Assembly (NCBI GenBank): GCA_947504205.1
Contig: CANNGL010000005.1
Span: forward strand, 118,751 to 182,750
Length of the DNA stretch: 64,000 nucleotides
Reading direction: 5' to 3'
DNA from: an uncultured Litoreibacter sp.
GTDB taxonomy: Bacteria > Pseudomonadota > Alphaproteobacteria > Rhodobacterales > Rhodobacteraceae
Each line of letters starts with the position of its first letter. Position 1 is the stretch's first letter. Both the position numbers and the translations under genes were made by a program. The notes beneath the pieces were generated by a model. That model searched no databases. It was not told the DNA's origin and saw only the letters and a program-made list of their open reading frames with translations. Of the stretch, positions 34,369 through 41,839 are shown in pieces.

Positions 34369-35376
34369 ATGACAAGTCCAAAGCTCCTTAGTCGCCTAAC
34401 CCTGAACGTCGATCTTGTGGCGTCTGGAAAGCATGTCGGCGACCTCATGCTGCGGTGGTCGGACAACTCTAACCCCTTGGGGTATCATCCCATTCCGGTG
34501 ATTTCTCTCAAAGGGGCGCCGGGACCGACCGTATTGATCACCGGCGGCACGCATGGCGACGAATTCGAAGGTCCGGCGGCGATGATGCGTTTGGCCGACA
34601 AGATTGATTGCCAAGCTTTGACCGGCCAAGTGATTCTGCTGCCCGCACTGAATGCGCCAGCATTTTCAACATCATCCCGCGCATCGCCATTGGACGGCGT
34701 CAACCTGAACCGCGCGTTTCCAGGGGACGCGAATGGTGGACCAACGGCGATGATTGCCGACTACATCGAACGGGTTCTCTTGCCGCGCTGTGACGGTGCC
34801 ATTGACCTGCATTCCGGCGGTAAGGCTTCATTTTTTGCCCCATGTGCTTTGGCAACACAAACCAGCGCGCCCGACCTGCGCGCTGCCAACCTCGCTTTAG
34901 CGCGAGCCTTTGGACTGCCGTTGATCTGGGAACTGGGCGCGAACAATGACAACCGCTCGCTCAATTCAGCCGCCGAGCGCGCTGGTGTGCCAATGATCGC
35001 AACCGAGCTTGGCGGCGGTGGTGGGGTTGACCCAAATATCACCGATGTCACAGAGGCAGGGCTCATGCGGTGTCTCGCTCATCTCGGTGTTATCGGCGAT
35101 GCGCCCACCTTGGACCAAGTGCGCCGTGTGGAAATCGCCTCAGGCCAGCACTCCATCTATGCGCCGGGCTCGGGAGTTTTCGACCGAGCCACGAGCGCTG
35201 GTCAAGACGTGAAAGCGGGAGAGATCGCAGGGCGGTTTCACTTTGTGATGGAGCCAGAACGCCCCTCGATCTCATTGAGATTTGCGGCCGACGGTTTCGT
35301 GCTCGCCCATACCTGCCGTGGGAACGTCTCGCGCGGTGAACTGCTGGCGCTTGTGGCGCAAGACGTGACGCGATGA
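34369..35376 (+). CDS. Succinylglutamate desuccinylase/aspartoacylase family deacylase
   Basis: A 335-residue zinc hydrolase of the M14-like AstE/AspA family, which removes acyl groups from amino acids; DoeB of ectoine breakdown is a relative. Zinc ligands appear as His62 and Glu65 (GGTHGDEFEG) and His148 (IDLHSGG). NLNRAFPGD near 113 carries the substrate-binding Arg. IATELGGGGG near 222 likely holds the general-base Glu. ATG 34369 has AGGAG upstream, with a rather long spacing of 13 nt. It heads a five-gene operon. A deacylated or demethylated amino acid as product is inference. Confidence 0.87.
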   Translation: MTSPKLLSRLTLNVDLVASGKHVGDLMLRWSDNSNPLGYHPIPVISLKGAPGPTVLITGGTHGDEFEGPAAMMRLADKIDCQALTGQVILLPALNAPAFSTSSRASPLDGVNLNRAFPGDANGGPTAMIADYIERVLLPRCDGAIDLHSGGKASFFAPCALATQTSAPDLRAANLALARAFGLPLIWELGANNDNRSLNSAAERAGVPMIATELGGGGGVDPNITDVTEAGLMRCLAHLGVIGDAPTLDQVRRVEIASGQHSIYAPGSGVFDRATSAGQDVKAGEIAGRFHFVMEPERPSISLRFAADGFVLAHTCRGNVSRGELLALVAQDVTR

Positions 35377-35395
35377 TAACGCAAAGAGAGGGACA

Positions 35396-36754
35396 ATGAT
35401 CGATCCATTCGAAACGCCGTCCGGGAATTTTCGCGGTCATGCCAGACAATCCGTTTGGACAGAGCTTCCTGATCCGGAACTGACAGAGGTTGGGCCGGGG
35501 ACGCCCTGCGGCGAATATCTGCGTCGCTACTGGTTGCCTGTGGCGATGACCAATCAAGTTGGCGATGTTCCCTATCGTATCCGGATCATGGAAGAAGATT
35601 TGATCCTCTTCCGCGAGAAGGCCGAGGGGAAACTGGGTTTGACGCATCTGCATTGCTGTCATCGAAATATGAGCCTTGAGTTTGGCATCGTAGAAGAGGG
35701 TGGCATTCGCTGCAGCTATCACGGTTGGAAATACGGGTTGGACGGCACAATTCTGGAAACCCCGTGCGAACCGCCCGCGAGTCAGGTCAAGTCCCGTACC
35801 TGCCTCGGCGCATATCCAGTGATCGAATATAAAGGGCTGGCCTTCGCGTATATGGGGCCGCCAGAGCATATGCCGCGCTTTCCAGTCATGGACACCTTCG
35901 ATGAGGAGGGTGACGAAATGGCCCCCTATCTCATCACCTCACCCTGCAACTGGTTGCAGGTTATGGAGAATGCCTGGGACCCGTTTCACGTTGTTTATCT
36001 GCACACTCTCGCCGTGCGCAGCCAGTTCATCGACGCTTTTGCAGAGATGCCGATGATCGAGTTCCATGAAAGCGCGACCGGGGACTTCTATACCAACGTT
36101 CGTCGTGTTGACGACATCGTCTGGGTGCGCATTCACGATCACATGCTGCCCAGTTTCACCCAAAACGGCGGCCATTTCCCGGTGCCAGACGTGCCGCGTT
36201 ATTTCGGGAGGTGTGGACTGAGCCGATGGATTACGCCGGTTGACGACACGTCCACCATGGTGATCGCTTGGCGGCACTTTCGGGACGGTGATGACCCGCG
36301 CGGTCTGACTGATAAGTCGCAGGTTGGGTTTGGCACCACCGATTTCTACGGCCAAGGTCCTGACCGGGACTATGATCAACGCCAGCGCGATCCGGGCGAC
36401 TACGATGCATGGGTCAGTCAAGGTCCGGTAAACATCCATAAGCGCGAAAACCTGGGCTTCACGGATCGTGGAGTGGCCAAGGCCCGCCGCGTGTTGCGCG
36501 ATGCAATTCGCGGTGTGAAAGACGGGCACGCGGCACCTCAGCCGACCGATAATTTTGATGGCGTGATCCCGACCTATGGTGGTGACACGATGTTACGCAT
36601 TCCTGTGCAAGAGGGGCGTGACGATGGAGCCGTGTTGAAAGAAATCAGTCAGAAGGTGGCGGAGGTCTATAAATCTGGCGATACACTGGTGGGCACGGCT
36701 CGTCGGGACCACATCATAGCGAAACTCAAGGAATATGAGGCGAGTTGGTCATGA
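35396..36754 (+). CDS. Rieske non-heme iron oxygenase, phthalate dioxygenase-like
   Basis: A 452-residue oxygenase. Rieske ligands are Cys87-x-His89 and Cys106-xx-His109. The catalytic iron site has Asn192, Asp195, His198 and His203 (ENAWDPFHVVYLH). Aromatic-ring dioxygenases and N- or O-demethylases share this architecture. The start is 19 nt after the deacylase stop, and the stop overlaps the next gene by 4 nt. No reductase is encoded nearby. It is tightly linked to two ~210-residue proteins of unknown function, which may be partner or accessory proteins. Confidence 0.9.
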   Translation: MIDPFETPSGNFRGHARQSVWTELPDPELTEVGPGTPCGEYLRRYWLPVAMTNQVGDVPYRIRIMEEDLILFREKAEGKLGLTHLHCCHRNMSLEFGIVEEGGIRCSYHGWKYGLDGTILETPCEPPASQVKSRTCLGAYPVIEYKGLAFAYMGPPEHMPRFPVMDTFDEEGDEMAPYLITSPCNWLQVMENAWDPFHVVYLHTLAVRSQFIDAFAEMPMIEFHESATGDFYTNVRRVDDIVWVRIHDHMLPSFTQNGGHFPVPDVPRYFGRCGLSRWITPVDDTSTMVIAWRHFRDGDDPRGLTDKSQVGFGTTDFYGQGPDRDYDQRQRDPGDYDAWVSQGPVNIHKRENLGFTDRGVAKARRVLRDAIRGVKDGHAAPQPTDNFDGVIPTYGGDTMLRIPVQEGRDDGAVLKEISQKVAEVYKSGDTLVGTARRDHIIAKLKEYEASWS

Positions 36755-37380
36755 GCCGAGTGTCAATCAATCCCGGTCGTGTCGATTGGTCAGGCGAGAA
36801 CCCCGGCATTTATCTCAAAACCGATCCGGTCAGTGCGAGCTATGACACGCTGGCCTTGTTCTTTCGGGTGGTGTTGTCTCCATACGGGCGAGGGCATGCA
36901 GCGATTGTTCTGGGTGCGCCAGATGAGCCGAAGGGTTGGCCTGAAGTGCCCAATCTGATCATGACAGACAACCAACGAATGATGCGGTGGATTGTCGATG
37001 GCTGGGTCAGCAAGATGCCGACATTTGTGGGAAAGGCCGGGCTGAGTTCGATGACATGGCTCGATTGTGATTCCGTGGAAAAAAGACCAAGCGATCTCAG
37101 GACGCGTTATTCGGAGACCCTGCGCGGCTCAGGGGTGAAGCTGGAGCTGATCTGGAAAGACATGGGGCCGCCCCTCCCGGTTGAAGTGACGACGGAGAAC
37201 TCAGCCACAAAGGCGCATGAGATGTACTCGGTCTTTCTCGAGGCCAAATCAGCCCAGGTGGTTTTAAATGGCACGCCGTTACCGGGTGAGGTGGCGGATC
37301 GGCAGTTTTTCGGACGCACTATGTCGACGGCATTTCTTGCCTTTTCGGAGACATGGGTCACGCCTGCGGAGGATAACTGA
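36751..37380 (+). CDS. Protein of unknown function, first of two tandem paralogues
   Basis: A 209-residue protein that I do not recognise. It begins NPGRVDWSGENPGIYLKTD and ends AFLAFSETWVTP; both ends recur in the next gene (DWTGENPGILLK and TAFLYFSETWVIP), as do a central RYSET/RYCET and SAQVVLNGTPLPGEV against SAQIIVNGHALPGEI. No signal peptide, membrane helix or metal motif is obvious. Predicted character is a mixed, beta-rich globular protein. ATGA overlap with the Rieske gene and TGATG overlap with the second paralogue mean the three are co-translated. A heterodimer that binds the pathway substrate, or a partner of the Rieske enzyme, is possible. Confidence 0.85.
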   Translation: MSRVSINPGRVDWSGENPGIYLKTDPVSASYDTLALFFRVVLSPYGRGHAAIVLGAPDEPKGWPEVPNLIMTDNQRMMRWIVDGWVSKMPTFVGKAGLSSMTWLDCDSVEKRPSDLRTRYSETLRGSGVKLELIWKDMGPPLPVEVTTENSATKAHEMYSVFLEAKSAQVVLNGTPLPGEVADRQFFGRTMSTAFLAFSETWVTPAEDN

Positions 37381-38006
37381 TGCCACTTCAAGAGCCAGTC
37401 ACCCCAGGAACGGTCGATTGGACCGGTGAAAACCCCGGTATTTTATTGAAGAACGAGGACGGCACCTTCAGCGCGATGGCCCTGTTTTTTCGTGTAGCCT
37501 GGTCGCCTGTGGGACAAGGGCAAGTCTTGCTGCTTTACGGCAGCCCGGATGAAATCGAGAGTAGCGAGATTGCACCCAACATCATGCTGGCAGACAATTT
37601 GGAATTGGCGGCATTCCTCAAAGACCAGTTTATTGGTCGTCTGGCGGCCTTCCGAAATGCTCCGGCTTTTGACACGCTACCGCTGCATCCCGCACAGGCT
37701 GTGCGCAGCAGCGGTGACCCAATGGGCCATCGTTATTGCGAAACCGTGTCCGCGGAGGGGGTAACGGTTGAGTTGGTTTGGGAAGATCTTGAAGCACCAA
37801 AGGCGCTGGAATTGACCCCCGAACAGGTGGGAACTGGTATGCACACAATGTTTACTCTTCTGGTGCCCGCCAAATCGGCTCAGATCATTGTGAATGGGCA
37901 TGCACTGCCCGGAGAGATCGGGGAGCGAGTGCAGGCTGGCTTCAAGACAACAACCGCGTTTCTTTACTTTTCAGAGACATGGGTGATACCGCCGGAGGGC
38001 GCATGA
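37380..38006 (+). CDS. Protein of unknown function, second of two tandem paralogues
   Basis: A 208-residue homologue of the preceding protein. Shared landmarks are DWTGENPGI near residue 13, LALFFRV/MALFFRV near 35, PNIMLADN near 65, RYCET near 115, LELVWEDL-type middle, and the SAQIIVNGHALPGE-to-SETWVIPP C-terminus. Many residues differ between the two, so the duplication is old and both copies are probably needed, for instance as subunits of one complex. It overlaps the first paralogue by 1 nt and the DUF1116 gene by 4 nt. I assign no function. Confidence 0.85.
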   Translation: MPLQEPVTPGTVDWTGENPGILLKNEDGTFSAMALFFRVAWSPVGQGQVLLLYGSPDEIESSEIAPNIMLADNLELAAFLKDQFIGRLAAFRNAPAFDTLPLHPAQAVRSSGDPMGHRYCETVSAEGVTVELVWEDLEAPKALELTPEQVGTGMHTMFTLLVPAKSAQIIVNGHALPGEIGERVQAGFKTTTAFLYFSETWVIPPEGA

Positions 38007-39193
38007 CCCGACCTGCCGACCGGCTGGCTCTTGATCGCGCGATGGTGACGCAGCCAGTCTGGAATCGGTTTGACAACGCTGGTGATGTGGTCGGGCTTCC
38101 GGAAAACGTGCTTTTGCACGCAGGTCCTGCATTTTCTTCGACGGATGACATCACCAAGCCGATCTTAAACTCGGCTTGTGTCGCTGCAGTGTACGAGGGT
38201 ATCGCGCGCGACTTTGAACAGGCAGCGGGGATGATCAAAGCAGGAGAAATCCTGCTGAAGCCAGCGCAGGACTACGCCGTAGTGGTTCCTTTGGCAGCGG
38301 TCATTTCAGCCTCGATGCCGTTGCATTCTGTCTATGATGCGTGGCGCGGCAAGCTCCGCTGTTTTGCACCAATCAACGGTGGCCCCCGACCGTCTCTACG
38401 CTTGGGACTGCGTGACATGGCAGTCCTTGACCATATTCGCTGGCTTAATACCGCAGTCTGCGACGCGCTTCAGAGAGGGATTGGTGAAGGCGTGGGGCTG
38501 GTGGAATTGGCAGCATTGGGCTTGCGCGCAGGAGACGATTGTCACGGGTATACACCTGCAGCAGGTTCTGCTCTGGTGCGAGAGATAAATGCCCGCAGCC
38601 GAAGGCCTATTTCGTCTGATGTGGCGGAATTTCTGGCCTCCGCGCCGAGCCTGTTTCTGAATCTTTGGATGGCCGCAACGAAACTGATGATGCGCGCGGC
38701 TGAGGGTGTTGAAGGGTCGGGCTTGATTACTGCCGCAGGTGGGAACGGGCGTGAGATAGGAATTCAGATCGCAGGCCGCCCCGGCGAATGGATCACCTCT
38801 TCTGCAAGGCCGCCTGTCGGCGACTTAGGCTCACATCCGGCCAAGAGAGCGCTCGGAGCAATCGGAGATAGCGCAATCGTCGACTGCTTTGGGCTTGGGG
38901 CGATGGCCTTTGCAAACGCGCCCGTGCAGCGACAGGCCATGTCCCCATATCTTCCCGATCATTTTGACCAGATTGCGCCCGCGTTGGGCGCTGGGACGCA
39001 CCCTTACTTTCACGATCTTGACCAGAAGATCGGGTGCAGCGTTCTGGATGTCATGGATTTCGGTGAGGGGCCTCTAATCAGTCTGGGCGTGATTGATCGA
39101 GAAGGTCAGCTTGGCCGACTTGGCGGCGGGCTATCCCGATTGCCAATTGAGCTTTGCAAACAGGCCGCAGCGGGTTTGCCAGAAGAAATCTGA
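38003..39193 (+). CDS. DUF1116 (YlbE/YahG/AllG-like) family protein
   Basis: A 396-residue protein resembling the DUF1116 family, including YlbE/AllG, a component of oxamate carbamoyltransferase in E. coli allantoin use. Matching landmarks are the GLITAAGGNGREIGIQIAG segment near 240 and GDSAIVDCFGLGAMAFA near 285. The usual FdrA/AllF and AllH partners are not here, so the same reaction cannot be assumed. The start is ATG 38003, overlapping the previous stop; an earlier frame start at 37979 is rejected. It is last in the deacylase-Rieske-paralogue operon. A carbamoyl or amide-handling role is a hypothesis only. Confidence 0.72.
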   Translation: MTRPADRLALDRAMVTQPVWNRFDNAGDVVGLPENVLLHAGPAFSSTDDITKPILNSACVAAVYEGIARDFEQAAGMIKAGEILLKPAQDYAVVVPLAAVISASMPLHSVYDAWRGKLRCFAPINGGPRPSLRLGLRDMAVLDHIRWLNTAVCDALQRGIGEGVGLVELAALGLRAGDDCHGYTPAAGSALVREINARSRRPISSDVAEFLASAPSLFLNLWMAATKLMMRAAEGVEGSGLITAAGGNGREIGIQIAGRPGEWITSSARPPVGDLGSHPAKRALGAIGDSAIVDCFGLGAMAFANAPVQRQAMSPYLPDHFDQIAPALGAGTHPYFHDLDQKIGCSVLDVMDFGEGPLISLGVIDREGQLGRLGGGLSRLPIELCKQAAAGLPEEI

Positions 39194-39592
39194 TTATGGC
39201 GCAAGCCAGGGGTCAGGAACTTTTACCTGAGTACCACATTAGGTCAGACGATGCTCGGCCTCTTGAACTCCAGCAGCGAGCCTCAACCTCAAGGCGCGTT
39301 CATAGCTGGTGTGAATCGGACGCGAACAGGGCAGAATATTAAGGCATCAGCTACGCGCCCCATCTGGGCAAGACTAGTCATCAGTGACTGCCAAGCATGC
39401 CATGTACAGCAGCATGGTTCACATTCGAAAATGCTTTATAAACCCGCTACTTAGTGAGCAATTTAGGGGCGTGCGATTGGTCACAGATCCAACGCGATTC
39501 AAGAAGCGTTGCTCTCAATCCGCTATTTCGGTCAGCGCTTTTGCTGCGTCGGACGACATCTCATCGGCGCTGCGGCTGATGTCGTCCACACG
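39194..39592. other. Non-coding gap with no recognisable gene
   Basis: About 400 bp separate the DUF1116 gene and the Crp/Fnr gene. Short open frames exist but have no family character and no ribosome-binding site. Apart from the 10-bp inverted repeat at 39551-39587 I see no terminator, tRNA or transposase remnant. It marks the right edge of the catabolic island. Confidence 0.55.
39551..39587 (-). terminator. Inverted repeat just downstream of the Crp/Fnr gene
   Basis: GGACGACATC (39551-39560) and GATGTCGTCC (39578-39587) pair perfectly with a 17-nt loop. It begins 5 nt beyond the Crp/Fnr stop on the minus strand. No T run follows, so it may protect the message end or terminate with Rho help. 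Confidence 0.45.
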
Positions 39593-40321
39593 TCAAAACA
39601 GAGGCCTCTTCTTTGGCGCTTCAAGCTCCAAGTCCGCAAACTCGGCCAACCTCTTGAGATCAAGAATCTTCAGTTCATCGTTGCTCCAGGTTGCGAGTTG
39701 ATTTTCTCTGATACGTCGCAATGTCTTATTCATGTGAACCAAGGAGAGACCCAACGCATCAGCGAGATCTCTTTGCTTGAACGGAAATCTCACGACATTG
39801 CCCTGTGCCAATCCAAGAGCGTCCGCGCGTTGATAGACGCGCAATAGGGCCCAAGCCGTAGCTTCCTGCGCACTTCGCTGGCCCACTGTCATGAGCGCGT
39901 CGCCGAGAAAGTGCTCCTCAACCGCAGCAAGCCAAGTCAAATCAAACGCCCGTTCCGGATTGTGTTTGAAGAAAGTCCAGAATTCGGATCTGTCGAAAAC
40001 GCAAAGTGTCATGCGCGTCGTTGCTTCGACTGAATGGCCCATTTCCCCAAGAACGCCGGCTTGTAGTCCGATGAAATCACCCGGGAACACGAAGTTCAGC
40101 ACCTGTCGCTCTCCGGAACTCAGCGTTTTGTGCCGCAAGCCCATACCATGCAAGGCAGTGTAAAGCTGCGGACTGTTGGAGCCTTCCATCAGGAACGGCG
40201 TGCCGGGATCAATGACCAACTCGCCGACTTTGAACTTCTCCATGAAGGCCAAATCGTCTTTCGACATATTGGTGAAAAGGTCTCTGCGCTTAAGCGGGCA
40301 ATTTGTGCATTTCGTCGCCAT
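39593..40321 (-). CDS. Crp/Fnr family transcription regulator
   Basis: A 242-residue regulator with an N-terminal cyclic-nucleotide-binding-like beta barrel (about 20-130) and a C-terminal winged helix (FKQRDLADALGLSLVHMNKTLRRI, about 185-208). The start carries CTNCPLKRRDLF, a short Cys-x-x-Cys motif common in Rhodobacterales Crp/Fnr proteins. The full four-Cys set of oxygen-sensing FNR is not evident. It is divergent from a small pseudo-receiver gene and close to the general stress response genes. The signal is unknown. Confidence 0.87.
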   Translation of the reverse strand: MATKCTNCPLKRRDLFTNMSKDDLAFMEKFKVGELVIDPGTPFLMEGSNSPQLYTALHGMGLRHKTLSSGERQVLNFVFPGDFIGLQAGVLGEMGHSVEATTRMTLCVFDRSEFWTFFKHNPERAFDLTWLAAVEEHFLGDALMTVGQRSAQEATAWALLRVYQRADALGLAQGNVVRFPFKQRDLADALGLSLVHMNKTLRRIRENQLATWSNDELKILDLKRLAEFADLELEAPKKRPLF

Positions 40322-40411
40322 AATCTCTCACTTGCTATGTCTTATGTTAATGCGCTTCCTTGGTTTTCGATGCAAAGTTTTCGTTCAATGCCGTCCAACC
40401 CTGAGAGGCCC

Positions 40412-40771
40412 ATGAATTTTCTCGTCCTCAATTCCGATCCCATCGTCCTGTTGGATATGGTCGGAATGATACGCGATTGCTGGCCCACATCTGTTGTTGA
40501 GGCCGCAAGCACGCTTCGCGACGCTCTGGCGGCCGTTGAGCAATTGCCGAGCGTTGAGGGCGCTTTTATCGGACTGCCTATACCGGACGTCGACGCATCA
40601 GGTCTGGCTACGCTGATTGAGCAGAAACAGGGTAAGATCGTCCTGTCACATTTCGGTCAGCCCGAGTTGGCAAATGACATCGCTGCGCGTGGCTGGATAC
40701 CGTTGGCGCTACCATTTACCAATGAAACGGTGCGGCAGGCGATGCTTAATGCCGGTTTTGTGTCGCGCTGA
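40412..40771 (+). CDS. Degenerate response-regulator receiver-like protein
   Basis: A 119-residue CheY-like protein with no output domain. It starts MNFLVLNSDPIVLLDMVGMI like a receiver, but the phosphoacceptor Asp after strand 3 is missing (GAFIGLPIPD) and the strand-5 Lys is replaced by Leu (LALPFTNETV). It should therefore not be phosphorylated in the usual way. GAGAGG lies just before ATG 40412. Its last 26 nt overlap the convergent holin-like gene. Proximity to PhyR-NepR-EcfG suggests a possible adaptor in stress signalling; this is inference. Confidence 0.65.
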   Translation: MNFLVLNSDPIVLLDMVGMIRDCWPTSVVEAASTLRDALAAVEQLPSVEGAFIGLPIPDVDASGLATLIEQKQGKIVLSHFGQPELANDIAARGWIPLALPFTNETVRQAMLNAGFVSR

Positions 40772-41099
40772 CGCCTGCTTGCATCCCATGAAGAAATGCC
40801 TGCATCAGAGGTGGTTGCTCTGCGTGGTGTTGGTTGGTTTGAGCAAATTGTGTTTGCTGCTCGTGCGCACTCGCGTGTGATTTGCCACTCGATGCGACTC
40901 CAACAAGCACCAAGCCTAGACCGACGAAAGCTGCACCGATCACTAGGGCTGCGGTGAGTGCATCCGCGACAGAGGCGAGATATATCCATGCCGCTGCCGT
41001 TAGAAAAGCTACACCGACAGCCGTGGCGAGCAAGCCCCCCGTCAGCAGGCCTGCGCGCTTCGCAGTGTCAGCAGCTTTCGATTTCAAGCTACCCAGCAT
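40746..41099 (-). CDS. Small membrane protein, phage holin superfamily III-like
   Basis: A 117-residue protein with two hydrophobic segments (LLTGGLLATAVGVAFLTAAA, about 18-41, and ALVIGAAFVGLGLVLVGVA, about 51-69) and a polar His/Gln-rich tail. It resembles the putative actinobacterial holin-X type family that is common in alphaproteobacterial chromosomes beside DUF883 genes. It is not evidence for a prophage. It is coupled to the DUF883 gene (stop and start share one base) and is probably transcribed from the stress promoter at 41483-41507. Confidence 0.7.
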   Translation of the reverse strand: MLGSLKSKAADTAKRAGLLTGGLLATAVGVAFLTAAAWIYLASVADALTAALVIGAAFVGLGLVLVGVASSGKSHASAHEQQTQFAQTNQHHAEQPPLMQAFLHGMQAGVSATQNRH

Positions 41100-41440
41100 T
41101 ATTTGCGGCCACTCATGAAGCCCACCAAGAAGCCGATACCGGCTGCTATGCCCATCGCCGTTGCAGGCTGGGATTTGATGAATTCGTTGGTCTGGCCTTG
41201 AAGTTGTGCGATCTGTTTTGAGGTGGCATCAGCCGCGGCACTTGCCCGCGCTTCTGTCTCCTCGCGCACAGATGTAAATTTCTCTTTCGCGGCGTCTGTA
41301 AGGTCTGAGCCCTTTTGCTTGGTGAATTCACCGAGAAGCGCCGTTAGGTTCGAGACGTCTTCGCGCAGTGTCTCAACTTGCGCGGTCAGATCAGCAGTTG
41401 TTGGTTCGGATTTGGTAACTTCTGCTAGCTTACGTGCCAT
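41099..41440 (-). CDS. DUF883 (YqjD/ElaB-like) membrane-anchored protein
   Basis: A 113-residue protein. The first 75 residues are charged and helical, likely coiled coil (TAQVETLREDVSNLTALL). It ends in a single glycine-rich helix (AMGIAAGIGFLVGFMSG). The E. coli relatives YqjD and ElaB bind ribosomes at the membrane in stationary phase. Its upstream region has a GGAAC-N16-CGTT stress promoter, fitting a stress role here. It is first in a two-gene operon with the holin-like gene. Confidence 0.85.
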   Translation of the reverse strand: MARKLAEVTKSEPTTADLTAQVETLREDVSNLTALLGEFTKQKGSDLTDAAKEKFTSVREETEARASAAADATSKQIAQLQGQTNEFIKSQPATAMGIAAGIGFLVGFMSGRK

Positions 41441-41482
41441 TGATTATACCTCCATTCTTTGACGTTTAAGGTTCGTTGTCAC

Positions 41483-41507
41483 AACGGCGCGTGCCCGAAA
41501 AGGTTCC
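41483..41507 (-). promoter_or_regulatory. EcfG-type promoter of the DUF883 operon
   Basis: On the minus strand GGAAC (41507-41503) is followed by a 16-nt spacer and CGTT (41486-41483), matching the alphaproteobacterial general-stress sigma factor consensus. It is 43 nt before the DUF883 ATG. Confidence 0.8.
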
Positions 41508-41530
41508 AAAAAAGTTGAAGGATAAAGTCA

Positions 41531-41555
41531 GGAACAGTTCTCTACCATGCGCGTT
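41531..41555 (+). promoter_or_regulatory. EcfG-type promoter of the DUF1328 gene
   Basis: GGAAC (41531-41535), a 16-nt spacer and CGTT (41552-41555). It is 51 nt before the DUF1328 start and back-to-back with the DUF883 promoter. Confidence 0.8.
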
Positions 41556-41606
41556 TGAACTGCAGAGTTGAATAAGGAGAAAACCCTAAAGAGAAAGGAT
41601 TTCAGC

Positions 41607-41774
41607 ATGTTACATTGGGCACTAGTTTTCTTCGTCGTCGCAGTTATCGCCGCTATCTTCGGCTTTGGAGGTATCGCAAGCGCGTCTGCGGGTATCGCCC
41701 AAGTGTTGTTCTTTGTGTTCGTCGCACTTTTCGTCATAGCGTTGCTGATGCGGGTGCTGCGACGAGCAGAATAA
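41607..41774 (+). CDS. DUF1328 (YtjA-like) small membrane protein
   Basis: A 55-residue protein with two membrane helices ([19 protein letters not shown] and [19 protein letters not shown]). ATG 41607 is preceded by AGAAAGGAT at good spacing; the 13 extra codons in the open frame are ignored. The family is widespread, small and of unknown function. Here it is preceded by an EcfG promoter and followed by a strong terminator, so it is a single-gene stress-response transcript. Confidence 0.85.
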   Translation: MLHWALVFFVVAVIAAIFGFGGIASASAGIAQVLFFVFVALFVIALLMRVLRRAE

Positions 41775-41794
41775 CCGACAAGTATCTTAGCGAG

Positions 41795-41834
41795 ACAAAG
41801 GCCGCGCCAGTGAATTGCGCGGCCTTTGTTTTTT
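41795..41834. terminator. Strong intrinsic terminator between DUF1328 and phyR
   Basis: A perfect 13-bp stem (41795-41807 with 41817-41829, core AAAGGCCGCGC), a 9-nt loop and a T run at 41829-41834. It lies between convergent stop codons and serves the plus-strand gene; the A run is short on the other side. Confidence 0.9.
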
Positions 41835-41839
41835 CGGTG

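Noticed and set aside
34369-35376. DoeB of ectoine degradation
   Set aside because: Same deacylase family, but no doeA, doeC or doeD gene is present.
40746-41099. Holin-like gene as a sign of a prophage
   Set aside because: No phage structural, lysis or integrase genes nearby; this small membrane family is common beside DUF883 genes and has a stress promoter.
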